A stretch of DNA of 20,070 nucleotides from Beroe ovata (lineage: Eukaryota > Ctenophora > Nuda > Beroida > Beroidae): NCBI GenBank assembly GCA_946803715.1, contig CAMPET010000093.1:12077-32146 (forward strand). Reading direction: 5' to 3'. Shown here piece by piece: positions 8,731 through 17,475 of the stretch. How positions within the stretch are numbered: the stretch's first letter is position 1; each line of letters starts with the position of its first letter. The notes below the pieces were generated by a model, which was not told where the DNA came from, did not search any database, and worked only from the letters and a program-made list of their open reading frames with translations. The translations under genes were made by a program, and so were the position numbers.

Positions 8731-11700
8731 GTAAGAGATTTGAATCCGCCTACTTATCTGCACCCATATGCGTTTGACATCCCCGGTCTTTCTTTCCCTT
8801 TTCACTCCCTAATTTTGCTAAATCTCGGGCAGCCCCTATGAACTACAGTTAATAAGGCACTCATGTCCTAGTTAGTCACGTAATAGAGCTCTGTAACTGA
8901 CTCATATTATACACAGTGATTGTGCGTTCCATACCCTGACATTGTACAGTTCCCGTCTCTTGCGGTTTGTGTTGCGTATGTGTATGTTGTGGACGGTTCA
9001 AAGTGGATTTAGAGTTAAGCCACGGAATGGGCTGTAAATCCCGGCTTTTTTTCTTTTTTCAAATCATGGCTCTGTGCCCAACGAGCGGAACCCTGATTCA
9101 TCTAAATTCTTCATATTCTGATTACCACGCTGATGTTGATTAATTCCCCACACGATGTAACTTTTCCATGAATAGAATGATGTTACCCGATATCGGTCTT
9201 GATAACAGTATTCATTGGTGAGTGTCATGTTACTCCATGCTATTGGAGTTGGGACTGAAAGTGAAGAATGAGACATCGGAAATTGTAAAGATGTCGGATT
9301 TTCATAAACTTTCCTATATTGATTGATAAATTCGGAGAAAAGAAATGGTTGTTTTCGATTAATTTCCATCACGTAAAATGTCCACAATGGACGGATTTAT
9401 CGATAGAGTAGAGGAAGATACATCAAAATTGATCGACCAAATCAATTTTCAAATCCAGACAACCTTTATCTCCATTCTCTCTATCCATAATTCATGAGCC
9501 ACGTGTTCGTGTTCATGAAGGAGCAAGACATGACAGCTCTATACTTATAGTCGTGGTCCCTGAGGGCCAGTAGATTGTAACAATGAGTCCCTGCATGCTA
9601 ATTGATACTCATTCATCACTGTAATAAGTAAGTTTGGAGAATGAGAGATTGATTGATTTGTAGCGACTTACTCAAAAAGTGTGCTTTCTACAGTACACAG
9701 TAGTACTTCAGTAATATTACACATTACTAACACTCAAGTGCTATGCACATGTGTAATGTGTACATTACGCGACGCTAGTAGTAAGGGAATGTACATTGTA
9801 CAATGGTCTATAGTGTACAACTGTATACATCGCTAGAATCGGCAATACAGACAGTCATACTCAGTCATACACGACATACAAACACTTACATACACACTCG
9901 CAGTCACACAAAGACTGATAGACACAAGATAAGATATCACACATGGAAACCTTGGATAAGATGTGATGAGACTTATCAAATGAAACTTACCGGATTATTA
10001 TAGATGTTTGTAACTTCATACGAACACTACAAACAACCACGAACATTCGAACACAGGATGTATTGAAATACACGTAACACGGGCAACAAGCTGAGACGAA
10101 GTGTGAACTTTCCCATTCACACGAGAATACAGTCTGAGTTATTTATTGGTCGAGTAAGATTCATGTCGGAATAATAATGCTATATTATTATGCTGTTTGT
10201 GGGTTCAGTGGCTGTCAGATAAATTTATGTCTTAAGTCCTTCCTCTTCCCCCCTACTTCTCTCCGAAATCCCTGTCCCATATCTAACTTCCAATTCCTGA
10301 TTCCAGGCGTACGAGCTGAGTACCCTCACTGGAACCCAGGTTATGCTCCTCGTTGCCTCGGAAACCGGGCACGTGTACACTTTTGCTACTCCCAAATTGC
10401 AGCCCATGATCACGTCAGGTGAGTTGTTGTCCTTCTCAAAAACCATAGCTATTCCCCAGTTCGCTGGCTCCAGTCTCTCCAAGATCCTCTCAATACCATT
10501 GTTTCACTTTCCGCCGAATCGCCTCACCCCTTGCTGACCACTTCAAACCTCCACTGTGAAAACCAATTAGGTCTTTTCTAGAAACCTCTATCTTGACGGA
10601 CTTGCTGCACTAAAACTGCTATCCGAAACTAAGATAAAAGCCAAAACTGCTATCCGAAATCTAAATCTTTCACTGAGAGCGCAACAACACTTGTTATCCA
10701 TAGTCTGATAGAATCGTTCTAATAGCCTCCTAAAGTGGTGTATTGTCTCCAGACAACAATTCACCCCCTCTCCCTTGATCCCCCCTACTATAACAACTGA
10801 TAACTCACCCCAATTCCACTCGAGACCAACTCACCCCCTCCTCTCTCAGAAACGGGTAAAGCTCTGATACAGACGTGTCTCAACTCCCCCGACCCCCCAC
10901 CCCCGAACCGGGACGAGAGAATGTCTCAGACGGGCTACGAGGAGACGGAGTTGGCGTATCCGGTGCCTGCTGAGGAGCAAGAGCCGGAGAAGGTGGGTGT
11001 TGTTGAGTATCTTTTGTTCTTCTTTTTTGTTGATTTTGTCTTTTTTTGTTGACAAAAGATGGGCTACGAAAATGTTTGTAAATTTAAGAGAGATGTGTTT
11101 CTTAGTTTTAGTGCAATGTGCAGAAGTCAGAACTTTTACTTGTGAGGACAGAAGAGCATCCCAACTATTACTGCCATCAGCTCGAATGAGTCGGACACTC
11201 ATGGTCTAATGTATCGAAACTCCTCATTTTGGTACAGTCATGTTCATTTTAGGACTATCGTCTTTTCAAACAGTTTATCCCTCCAGAGCTCTATAGTTGT
11301 TAGCCCTGATTGGGTATTTCCGATCACGTGACACAAATCCTATGTTCTGATTGGTCGACAGACTGGGGCTCATTATACTCCCTATAAGCTGTGATTAATC
11401 CATGCTCGAATGTTACAGAGGTAGTAGTAAAAGGGAAAATGATTCTCTTCTTCTCCTATGGTTTTGCAGACTTGGTTGCGGTTGCTGTGTGTGTGTTTGA
11501 TCATCGGGTTGTCGATCGGGTGTTGTAAGTTGTGGGGGTAAGGTTATTCTTCCGAAAAATATGGTTCTTCCGACCTTAGATAATTCAACACTTCTGTGTG
11601 CTTGAACTCTTTTTCCCGACGGTAATTGGTCGAAATCTTCGTTCTGAATCTTCCGGAATTTTTTACAAATCGAACTTTCATGATATGCTCAATGGTGTAC

Positions 11701-14700
11701 ATGGTTTGTTCGCCAATCCATAGGTAAGAAACCCTCATCAACCCACCTCAAGCTTTATCGAACGCTTGAATTTAGAAAGTTTCGCTGTATCACACGTAAA
11801 TCTCGTTGCTCAACCAGAGTTCACCATGTGTGCTCGGTAGTGAATAATTCATATCGGTGTCTTACGGTCGGAGTCACGACAAAAACCAATATATTTCGTC
11901 GCACACAGCTCTCACACAATTATTATGATGTCCATAATTCATGATCACGCCTCGAATTCGATGTCGATTTTTGGAAAGGTTTAATTGAAATATGATTTAA
12001 TCCATTTAAAGATTTATATCTGTATTTGATGATACCTACTTCCTTTTAATACCTCAACCTCTCTTATATTCCCAAATCTACCCTTTCGATCTTGACACAG
12101 TCACGCGACAAAACCGAGCTCTCTCATTGGTCCAACCGGGTTTTGTATTTGTGATTATACCATATATGGGCATGAGTTCAGAGACAATCAAACGAGTAGA
12201 ACCGTGTTAGGTGCTTTGAATCAGAGAACAGGGCTTGTCACGTGATTTCTCTCCGGCCAATCAGTGCAGAGCTTGTCGACGGAGCAGCCAATCACCGTCC
12301 ACCGCTCGTATGAGAATTGGAAATGCTCTAAAAGCTTTATAAAAGCATTTGTGCCCCATTATATATGGAGTGTCCGCGTCATCCAATCAAAATTCAGTAT
12401 TCCACTCACGTGATTCATGTTGACCAATCGCAAAAAGCGACACAATCTCTTTGCGCTCTGGGAAAGGATGGATGCAGTATTTAGAATCGCTGCTTAACAT
12501 AAAAGACAAAATACGCAATACCCCCACGCTCCCCCTTAAATGGAGTAACAAAAACGTGCGATTAGGTGAATGGTGATGGTGATCGTGGACTTTAATCATT
12601 CCATATATTGGTTTTGAAGCTGCCAAAAATGCGCCCTGGAACACTGAAAATTATTCATTATGAGTGAGAGAGAGGGGGAGTGGTGTGTGAGAGCATTATT
12701 CCACTTTATCTATCGATATTATAAATTTTCGTCCTTGTAGTTTTCTCTAAGTTGTTGTGAGTGCCTTCATGCTTCCGGAATCCGGATGCATTTCATTGCA
12801 AGATAGTTACCATGGTAACCTGTTGGTGCTGTTTCAGCGACACTGTTCTCAAGTCTGACAGCCCGTATCACATATATCACATGTAGAAAATGGGTCGTTT
12901 ATTACCAGTTAAACATCTCATGGTGGTAGTGTCCAACTGATAATTGGAGCGGGTGGTGACTGGTGAGGTTTGAACGGTATACACCCTCAGGACTTCGGGA
13001 ATGACAAATGTCATGAGAATGGTGATCATAAGGGGGGGGGGGGGGTAACAGTTGTCCCTTAAGAGGCTATAGTTTGTGTAGTGTGTAAGTCGTATGAAAG
13101 TCCTCTTTTCAAGAATCCAGAGTGTGCGTTGTTTGATGGGCAGGGTGCTATGAGTTAGGAGGAATGCTGTTGTTCAAATTCAAGTTCTTAGGATTACGGA
13201 AACAGTTCAATGATATAGAAATTCCTGGAAAATTGTGCGTAACCAAGTCGTTCACTATCAGTACTTCATTTCTAAGTTTATAGCCAAGTTTATTATCGGG
13301 ATGCATCTCTCGAAAAGGCTGATTATAATCTCTCTCACCCGCATGTGGTATCGACACTTCCCAAATCTCACACTATTTCCTTGTCCAGGCAGCTCACCGA
13401 GCCTAATTAAAATCCGGCCATTTCATTGGCCGACACAGTCACGTGATAAGATTTCCGTGTTTCTGATTGGTTACCCAGAGTAGGAAGCTTCAGATTGTGT
13501 AATTAAAGGAAAAGGCGTGATAGCAGACGGAGTTATTATTTTATTGGTCGATTGTGGATCAATTAACATCCCTTTTGTGGCTTGATTACCTGCCACAATT
13601 GTGCAGCTAGATGAACTAGTCGTGTATCCAGCCAGGGAAACACGTGACACCTAGCAGCGAGTCACGTGTTGCATAGCAGCACACACGTGTACGAGCAACT
13701 ACACTAAAATGAACCAATGACGGAGCTCCATTAGATATTTTCGCGTATGTTTACGAGAAAGTGAACAATCATCATGGAAACAATAGCTCATCTCTGAGTA
13801 GACATTGTGACGAGCGCATTCAAACTTTTTAAAATTTCAAATACGAGCATTTGAATTTTCGATTTAAGTCCATTACAGTGAAAAGTCATCTCGGAAGGAA
13901 GTAAGAAATGAGAAATATTATGTTCTGCTCTGTTCATAAGCTCTGTCTCAAACTCATGTCAATAGTGCCTCAAACTCATGTCTCTACTCATGTCTCAACT
14001 CATGTCTCTACGTATTCCCCTAGCTCTCAGGTGTCAAGCCCATATGTTCGTAATATAACCTCTGTATACAACTCACGTGTCTCTGTTCTCCATGTCTCTC
14101 CTTGTCTCATGTTTCTCCAATCACGTCTCTATTTCTTGTGTATCTAATTCATGTCTCCACGTCTGATTCCCCCAACTCCTACATCTAACATCCCCTAACT
14201 CCCTCCCTCTCACAGGTGTCAGGAGGAGGTGGTGGTGATGATCGGAGACACATGTACAACAATTCCAACGATCCTAACCTTAACACGGGGTCGCCCCCTC
14301 ACAACTTCACAGGTTTGTACGTTCTCTCAGTTTGGTGAGAAAGAAAGCTGGTTCTCGGGAAGTCGGTGTTATTATGTAAATAACCGTGTTTGTGACCCAT
14401 TACTAACTTGGTAACTTGGTTGTATGTGGATCCTTAATGAAGGTGAAATTATTGATGTTTGTGGGTCACACTCTATCTGTGCCAGGTGGATTACCCATGT
14501 CGCACGGCAGCTTCCCCATGAACATGAGCTTCATTCCATCTACAACTAAAGGAGACTCGAGTAAGTCAGTTAATGATCCACACCCATAATCCAAAATCAC
14601 AGAAATTTCAAACATTTTCCCACGATCCGCTAATTTCAGGAGCTCTGTATGATTAATCTTGTTCCCAGGTCCAGGATATTCAGTACAGCAACCTCCACCT

Positions 14701-15413
14701 CAACAACTGGGAAACTTTGGAACCATCTTCCCTCCCCCTACCTCATATTCCAGTTCCCCACATATACAAGGTGCACTAACTTGCCATGATCACGTGAATG
14801 CCTCACTCATAATCTTATCTCTCGCAACTTCTCCCCCTCACCATACCTTTTCTCCCTCCTCATCACTCGTTCCCTCCCTCACCACTCGTTACACTTACCT
14901 CTCTCACCACACCTTCCTTCCCTCACTTCTCTCCCTCCTCATCTCACTTCTTCTCTCCTCCTCTCCACACTAACCCCACTTCTCTCCCTCCTCCCCTCAC
15001 CAAGTCTTCTCAACACTCTCACTCCCAGGTGGTATCTCACACGCAATGTCAGGTCAGATGGTAAGGATACCAGCCAACATATCTCCCTCAGACAGCATTG
15101 ATATTGGTGAGTGTTCATTAGGTATGTTCATGAGGTATGTTCCTTAGGTATGTTCATGTTTGTCCCCACTCGTTGAACACTGTTCATATCGCTTTGAACC
15201 TCGTGATATTTTCGTCATCTCAAATCGATGAATTTGAAACTTAACCTCGTCTAAAATCATCCTCTCTCACCCTCTCTCTCTCACTCAGTAACATGACTAA
15301 CCTATTCCCCCGCAGGTAACATGGTAACACTGCAGCGAAATCCAGTGAGCACACAGCCGAGTGTATCGGAGAGTAATCAGAACTACCTCTACACTAACTC
15401 CCCCCAGTAAGTG

Positions 15414-15454
<41 letters not shown>

Positions 15455-15614
15455 TTGCGTGTTTTTTGTGTCTGCGTCTGTGTCTGTTTGAATCCATGCA
15501 TTTACATTGTTGTTTGATCCAATGTTTCTTCCCAGGTCACACGAAAACGAAGAAGGGAAGTTACAGGTGAAACAACACGACAGTGATGATGACAGAAGTC
15601 AAGATAACTGTTAA
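8299..15614 (+). CDS. SRF: Serum response factor (MADS-box transcription factor), nine coding exons
   Basis: Join 8299-8730, 10307-10418, 10850-10992, 14216-14312, 14486-14560, 14669-14770, 15029-15106, 15316-15406, 15536-15614: 1209 nt, 402 residues. All introns are GT-AG and the frame holds throughout. SRF is a nuclear homodimer that binds CC(A/T)6GG and, with MRTF or ETS partners, drives actin, muscle and immediate-early genes. The MADS domain is residues 114-173 (GRVRIRMEFI through RRYTTFSKRKTGIMKK and AYELSTLTG), followed by the SRF-specific extension (ETGKALIQTCLNSPD) and the family motif TGYEETELAYPV. The C-terminal half is rich in P, Q, S, G and N, as in activation domains. It is shorter than vertebrate SRF (about 500 residues). 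A substitution gives FATPKLQPM where vertebrates have FATRKLQPM. The start is the first in-frame ATG, with A at -3. Identification is very secure; exons 4-9 are predicted from splice sites and frame. Confidence 0.93.
8731..10306 (+). other. SRF intron 1
   Basis: 1576 nt between GTAAGA and TTCCAG. It contains a CACGTG at 9500 and a cluster of TGTACA/GTGTAC palindromes at about 9690-9830. A minus-strand open frame at 9064-9387 shows no domain. Otherwise I see nothing. Confidence 0.85.
9690..9830. repeat. Cluster of TGTACA/GTACAC palindromic words
   Basis: The stretch repeats short words around GTGTAC, TGTACATT and TGTACAATG. A similar cluster at about 18815-18890 is partly its reverse complement (shared words CTATAGTGTACA and TGTACAATGTACATT). 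This may be two copies of a small degenerate element in opposite orientation. Confidence 0.5.
10307..10418 (+). CDS. SRF: SRF coding exon 2
   Basis: Residues 145-181 plus the first base of codon 182. It starts AYELSTLTGTQVMLLVASET and ends KLQPMITS, the second half of the MADS domain with the dimer-forming strands. Acceptor TTCCAG, donor GTGAGT, phase 1. It also contains a CACGTG at 10370, explained by the codons for GHV. Confidence 0.97.
10419..10849 (+). other. SRF intron 2
   Basis: 431 nt, pyrimidine-rich towards the acceptor CTCTCAG. A short phrase AAAACTGCTATCCGAAA occurs twice at about 10613 and 10643. Nothing else is seen. Confidence 0.9.
10850..10992 (+). CDS. SRF: SRF coding exon 3
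   Basis: Residues 182-229: the SRF-specific extension ETGKALIQTCLNSPD, a linker PPPPNRDERM, the conserved SQTGYEETELAYPV and an acidic tail EEQEPEK. Donor GTGGGT, phase 0 end. Confidence 0.95.
11309..11354. promoter_or_regulatory. CCAAT / E-box / CCAAT trio
   Basis: ATTGG at 11309 and 11350 flank TCACGTGA around 11325-11330. E-boxes of this form bind USF, MITF or MYC-type factors and CCAAT binds NF-Y; the same spacing style recurs later in this intron. Confidence 0.45.
12126..12611 (+). promoter_or_regulatory. Candidate intronic enhancer or alternative promoter
   Basis: In order: ATTGG 12126, perfect CArG CCATATATGG 12160-12169, CACGTG 12239, CCAAT 12257, 12288, TATAAAAG 12338-12345, a stretched CArG-like CC-W9-GG at about 12356-12368, CCAAT 12383, CACGTG 12407, CCAAT 12424, perfect CArG CCTTAAATGG 12534-12543, and CC-W7-GG at 12601-12611. 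CCAAT boxes 50-80 bp upstream of a good TATA box on the + strand match a classical promoter layout. A transcript from about 12370 would join exon 4 and lack the MADS domain. Enhancer function without transcription is equally possible. Confidence 0.45.
12806..12819. promoter_or_regulatory. Perfect palindromic X-box (RFX site)
   Basis: GTTACCATGGTAAC fits the RFX consensus GTNRCC(N)0-3RGYAAC and is a full 14-bp palindrome. About 30 bases upstream, TTCCGGAATCCGGA holds overlapping ETS-like cores. RFX factors govern ciliary and some other genes. Confidence 0.5.
13032..13045 (+). repeat. Run of 14 G
   Basis: An uninterrupted G homopolymer inside SRF intron 3. Its exact length is prone to sequencing error. 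Confidence 0.9.
13425..13718. promoter_or_regulatory. Second E-box/CCAAT cluster in intron 3
   Basis: ATTGG at 13425, 13466 and 13543; CACGTG at 13440, 13641, 13663 and 13684; CCAAT at 13714. Three CACGTG sites within 49 bp, each preceded by similar CAGC-type sequence, look like a local motif array. Confidence 0.45.
13950..14010 (+). repeat. Short CTCATGTCT reiteration
   Basis: ACTCATGTC recurs four times over about 60 bases before exon 4, in a pyrimidine-rich stretch, which accounts for the weak open frame at 13908-14147. Confidence 0.75.
14216..14312 (+). CDS. SRF: SRF coding exon 4
   Basis: Residues 230-261 plus one base: VSGGGGGDDRRHMYNNSNDP, then NLNTGSPPHNFT. Acceptor CTCTCACAG after a long pyrimidine tract, donor GTTTGT. 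It fits phase 0 in and phase 1 out. The first in-frame ATG of a MADS-less product would lie here. Confidence 0.75.
14486..14560 (+). CDS. SRF: SRF coding exon 5
   Basis: Residues 262-286: GGLPMSHGSFPMNMSFIPST, then TKGDS. Acceptor GTGCCAG, donor GTAAGT, phase 1 on both sides, so it could be skipped without breaking the frame. Confidence 0.8.
14669..14770 (+). CDS. SRF: SRF coding exon 6
   Basis: Residues 287-320, proline- and glutamine-rich: SPGYSVQQPPPQQLGNFGTI, then FPPPTSYSSSPHIQ. Acceptor TTCCCAG. The donor GTGCAC is weak, so regulated use is possible. Phase 1 on both sides. Confidence 0.8.
14817..15005 (+). repeat. Polypyrimidine tract in SRF intron 6
   Basis: About 190 bases of CTCC/CTCACC-type sequence with degenerate repetition (CTCCCTC, CACCACTCGTT). 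It could bind PTB-like splicing factors or form triplex DNA. It also creates the spurious open frame at 14659-14973 by read-through from exon 6. Confidence 0.75.
15029..15106 (+). CDS. SRF: SRF coding exon 7
   Basis: Residues 321-346: GGISHAMSGQMVRIPANISP, then SDSIDI. Acceptor CTCCCAG, donor GTGAGT, phase 1 on both sides. Confidence 0.8.
15316..15406 (+). CDS. SRF: SRF coding exon 8
   Basis: Residues 347-376 plus two bases: GNMVTLQRNPVSTQPSVSES, then NQNYLYTNSP. Acceptor CCGCAG. The donor is CA|GTAAGT, where unspliced reading gives CAG TAA, an immediate stop. Confidence 0.8.
15411..15452 (+). repeat. (TA)n(TG)n microsatellite
   Basis: TATATATA followed by about 14 TG repeats lies just inside the 129-nt intron 8. 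TG tracts near donors can influence splicing. Confidence 0.95.
15536..15614 (+). CDS. SRF: SRF coding exon 9 and stop
   Basis: Completes Q377, then SHENEEGKLQVKQHDSDDDR and SQDNC, stop TAA at 15612-15614. Hydrophilic acidic tail. Acceptor TTCCCAG. Confidence 0.8.
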
Positions 15615-16752
15615 TACATCCGGGGAGATCAATCAAAATATTTCCTTGTGTTTCGATATACCGAGATAAAGAGAAGATTAATGTGAACAGGTCAAGATAT
15701 GAACAAGATGACAAGATGAAGATTTATGATGACCTCGTGAGAACACTCCGTGTGTTTTGATTAACTCACACACACAGAGACTTATTTCTTCCAGAAATTG
15801 CTGGTTTCTCTGTTAGAGCTGTGTTTTTTGCCCCTCCCTCCCTCCTTACTCTCCCCATCCCACCTCCTTAGCTAAGTTCCTTTGTTGGTAGGTAGTTTTT
15901 CCTGTTTTCGACTAATGAATATAAAGCACATTTCCTCTTAGAGCTGGCTCTATATCATTGATACCCCTTCCTCTCTAACTTTGAACCCTCCCAATTGGCT
16001 ACTTTATGGTTATTTTTGAGGGGAGAGACTTTTGTTTCCTTCGCAAATCATTGCCTAGGAAGGGAGTGTAATTGCACCACTAACCTAGACAAATGTTAGG
16101 TAGCTCTGTGAGAAAGAAAAACCTGAATTCAGCGATAAACTTAAACGCTTATATGATACATGGCATGGGACGTAAAGTAGATAGATTTATGAAATTTGAC
16201 TCAAAACAAAATCTGCTTTTTTTATATTTGTTAATCAATCTGTTTATATTACTTCTAAACTTCTTGATTAGGCAATGACATATAACTAGATATTTGTGTA
16301 AATGATTTTTGATTCTGGAGTACTTACTGGAGTAGGAATCTGAACTAGCGTGGCTAAGGTTATGAATTTCGAGGTCTTGTTTAAGATTTAAGGCAATTTA
16401 TATCACTTTGTTCCCCTCAATGGTCCAAAAGGTAGGTCTAGATTCACGGAATGAGTTCAGGGATACCAACGGGGATAACTTATTATTTATTTTGTGTCTT
16501 TATGTGTGGTAAATTCATCAAATTTGCTGTATTTCGATGTCTTAAACACGAGTTTTATTCAATGATCTACGAATTTTGAGGGGCGCAATCAGCGATAGAG
16601 ACATTGTTAGATAATATTTGAGAATCTCCTGGCACGTTTTCTACAATTTCTCCCCAAAACAATAGCCTGGAATCCTCCTAAACGTAGTATGTTTACATCG
16701 CTCTATGCTGCCCTCAATTTTGTTGCTGTTTAATTGTTCGACCAGCTTTAAA

Positions 16753-16843
16753 CCAAAAATGGAAGTTGCCTATTCCCTTTCTAGTTTTGTCTTCTGAGGC
16801 CTTAATTATCCCTGTTTTGAAATTCCTCATTGTCCTAATAAGG
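16753..16843. promoter_or_regulatory. Pair of CArG boxes
   Basis: CCAAAAATGG (16753-16762) and CCTAATAAGG (16834-16843) both fit CC(A/T)6GG exactly and are 81 bp apart. They could be a downstream SRF-responsive element for SRF or for the next gene. Confidence 0.4.
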
Positions 16844-16894
16844 TGCTAGAAACTAGCAATTTTGCGCATATTTGAATTACAAAGGACCCCATCA

Positions 16895-16975
16895 GACTTT
16901 CGCGCGCTAAGCCGCGCATTACACTGTGCGCGCAGGGGTTACGTAACGGAATACGCGCCCGCGCCGCGCACTGTA
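16895..16975. repeat. Small CG-rich palindromic patch
   Basis: A stretch rich in GCGCGC, CCGCGC and the palindrome GTTACGTAAC, set in AT-rich DNA. It resembles the CG-rich block at 6880-7830 in word content but no long match was found. Confidence 0.5.
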
Positions 16976-17171
16976 CTTGATTTGATTCTTCAATGTTCTG
17001 ATTCCTTGATTTGACGTATAAAACATGCATTTTGATGTAAAATCAGCTTTCAAGCAAATTCAGTGCATTTTTCTGGCCGTTTCGAGTTAATTTCCGAGAG
17101 GATTGAAAAATCCTCATATTTTACGCCGCGCACTCAGATTAGTTCTATTGTATTATTAGAATCGAGCGCTA

Positions 17172-17272
17172 AATAAATGAGATTCGAGTTCCTCCTCGCC
17201 CAGGGAAATGACAAGTTGCCTTTTCCGTGTGATCGATCTACTACACCCTGACGAATGTGATTCTTCAATAAA
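17172..17272 (+). terminator. Two AATAAA polyadenylation signals
   Basis: AATAAA at 17172-17177 and 17267-17272 are the best candidates for the SRF transcript end. The second is only 15 bases before a donor-like CAG|GTAAGA, so the two genes may overlap or abut closely. Confidence 0.4.
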
Positions 17273-17379
17273 GCCCTCCACTTACAGGTAAGATGGCCCG
17301 CTAGTCGCTAACCTCTTAATGCGATCAAATTGAACCTTTATGATTCATTTGAAGTGAACAATTTCTACTAACACTCCAG

Positions 17380-17475
17380 GACATTTTGAAGTGCATGGTT
17401 TCTGCCTACAGATCCTCAGTCCTACTCTCAGTCCTAGCTTTATCCCTCTGCGTGGATTTCGAATGTTTTGATAAG
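17380..17475 (+). CDS. Candidate first coding exon of a second gene, signal-peptide-like
   Basis: Upstream, CTTACAG|GTAAGA at 17288 and TCTACTAACACTCCAG at 17379 would remove a 92-nt intron with a good CTAAC branch site. The exon has ATG at 17395 (G at +4) reading MVSAYRSSVLLSVLALSLCV, then DFECFDK, and ends on donor GTAGGG in phase 0. A short polar start, a hydrophobic core and a polar end with cysteines are what a secretory signal looks like. The frame is open to the acceptor, but reading back through the upstream exon meets TGA before any ATG. Could be the start of a secreted or membrane protein, or chance. I do not recognise the protein. Confidence 0.4.

Larger units (their letters stand above)
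10993..14215 (+). other. SRF intron 3, long and rich in regulatory motifs
   Basis: 3223 nt, by far the longest intron. It contains eight CACGTG sites, many CCAAT/ATTGG boxes, two perfect CArG boxes, a TATAAAAG and a perfect X-box, listed separately. Short open frames on both strands have no recognisable domains. A small extra phase-0 exon cannot be excluded. Confidence 0.8.
15615..17290 (+). other. Likely SRF 3' UTR, end uncertain
   Basis: No coding sequence is visible. The first clear AATAAA signals after the stop are at 17172 and 17267, so the UTR may be about 1.6-1.7 kb; an earlier non-canonical site (AATATAAAG at about 15918) would give a short one. It holds an AT-rich ATTATTTATTTTG at about 16490 and two CArG boxes. 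Confidence 0.5.

Noticed and set aside
8256-8805. Three other-frame open frames over SRF exon 1
   Set aside because: Shadows of the SRF coding sequence; the MADS frame is unmistakable.
9064-9387. 107-codon minus-strand open frame in intron 1
   Set aside because: AT-rich intronic sequence, no domain, no splice or polyA support.
12387-12644. 85-codon minus-strand open frame in intron 3
   Set aside because: Overlaps the regulatory cluster and has no recognisable protein features; a His run comes from a GGTGAT-type repeat.
15297-15570. Open frames over the (TG)n microsatellite
   Set aside because: Cys-Val or Thr-His repeats come from the dinucleotide repeat; the true frame is SRF exon 8.
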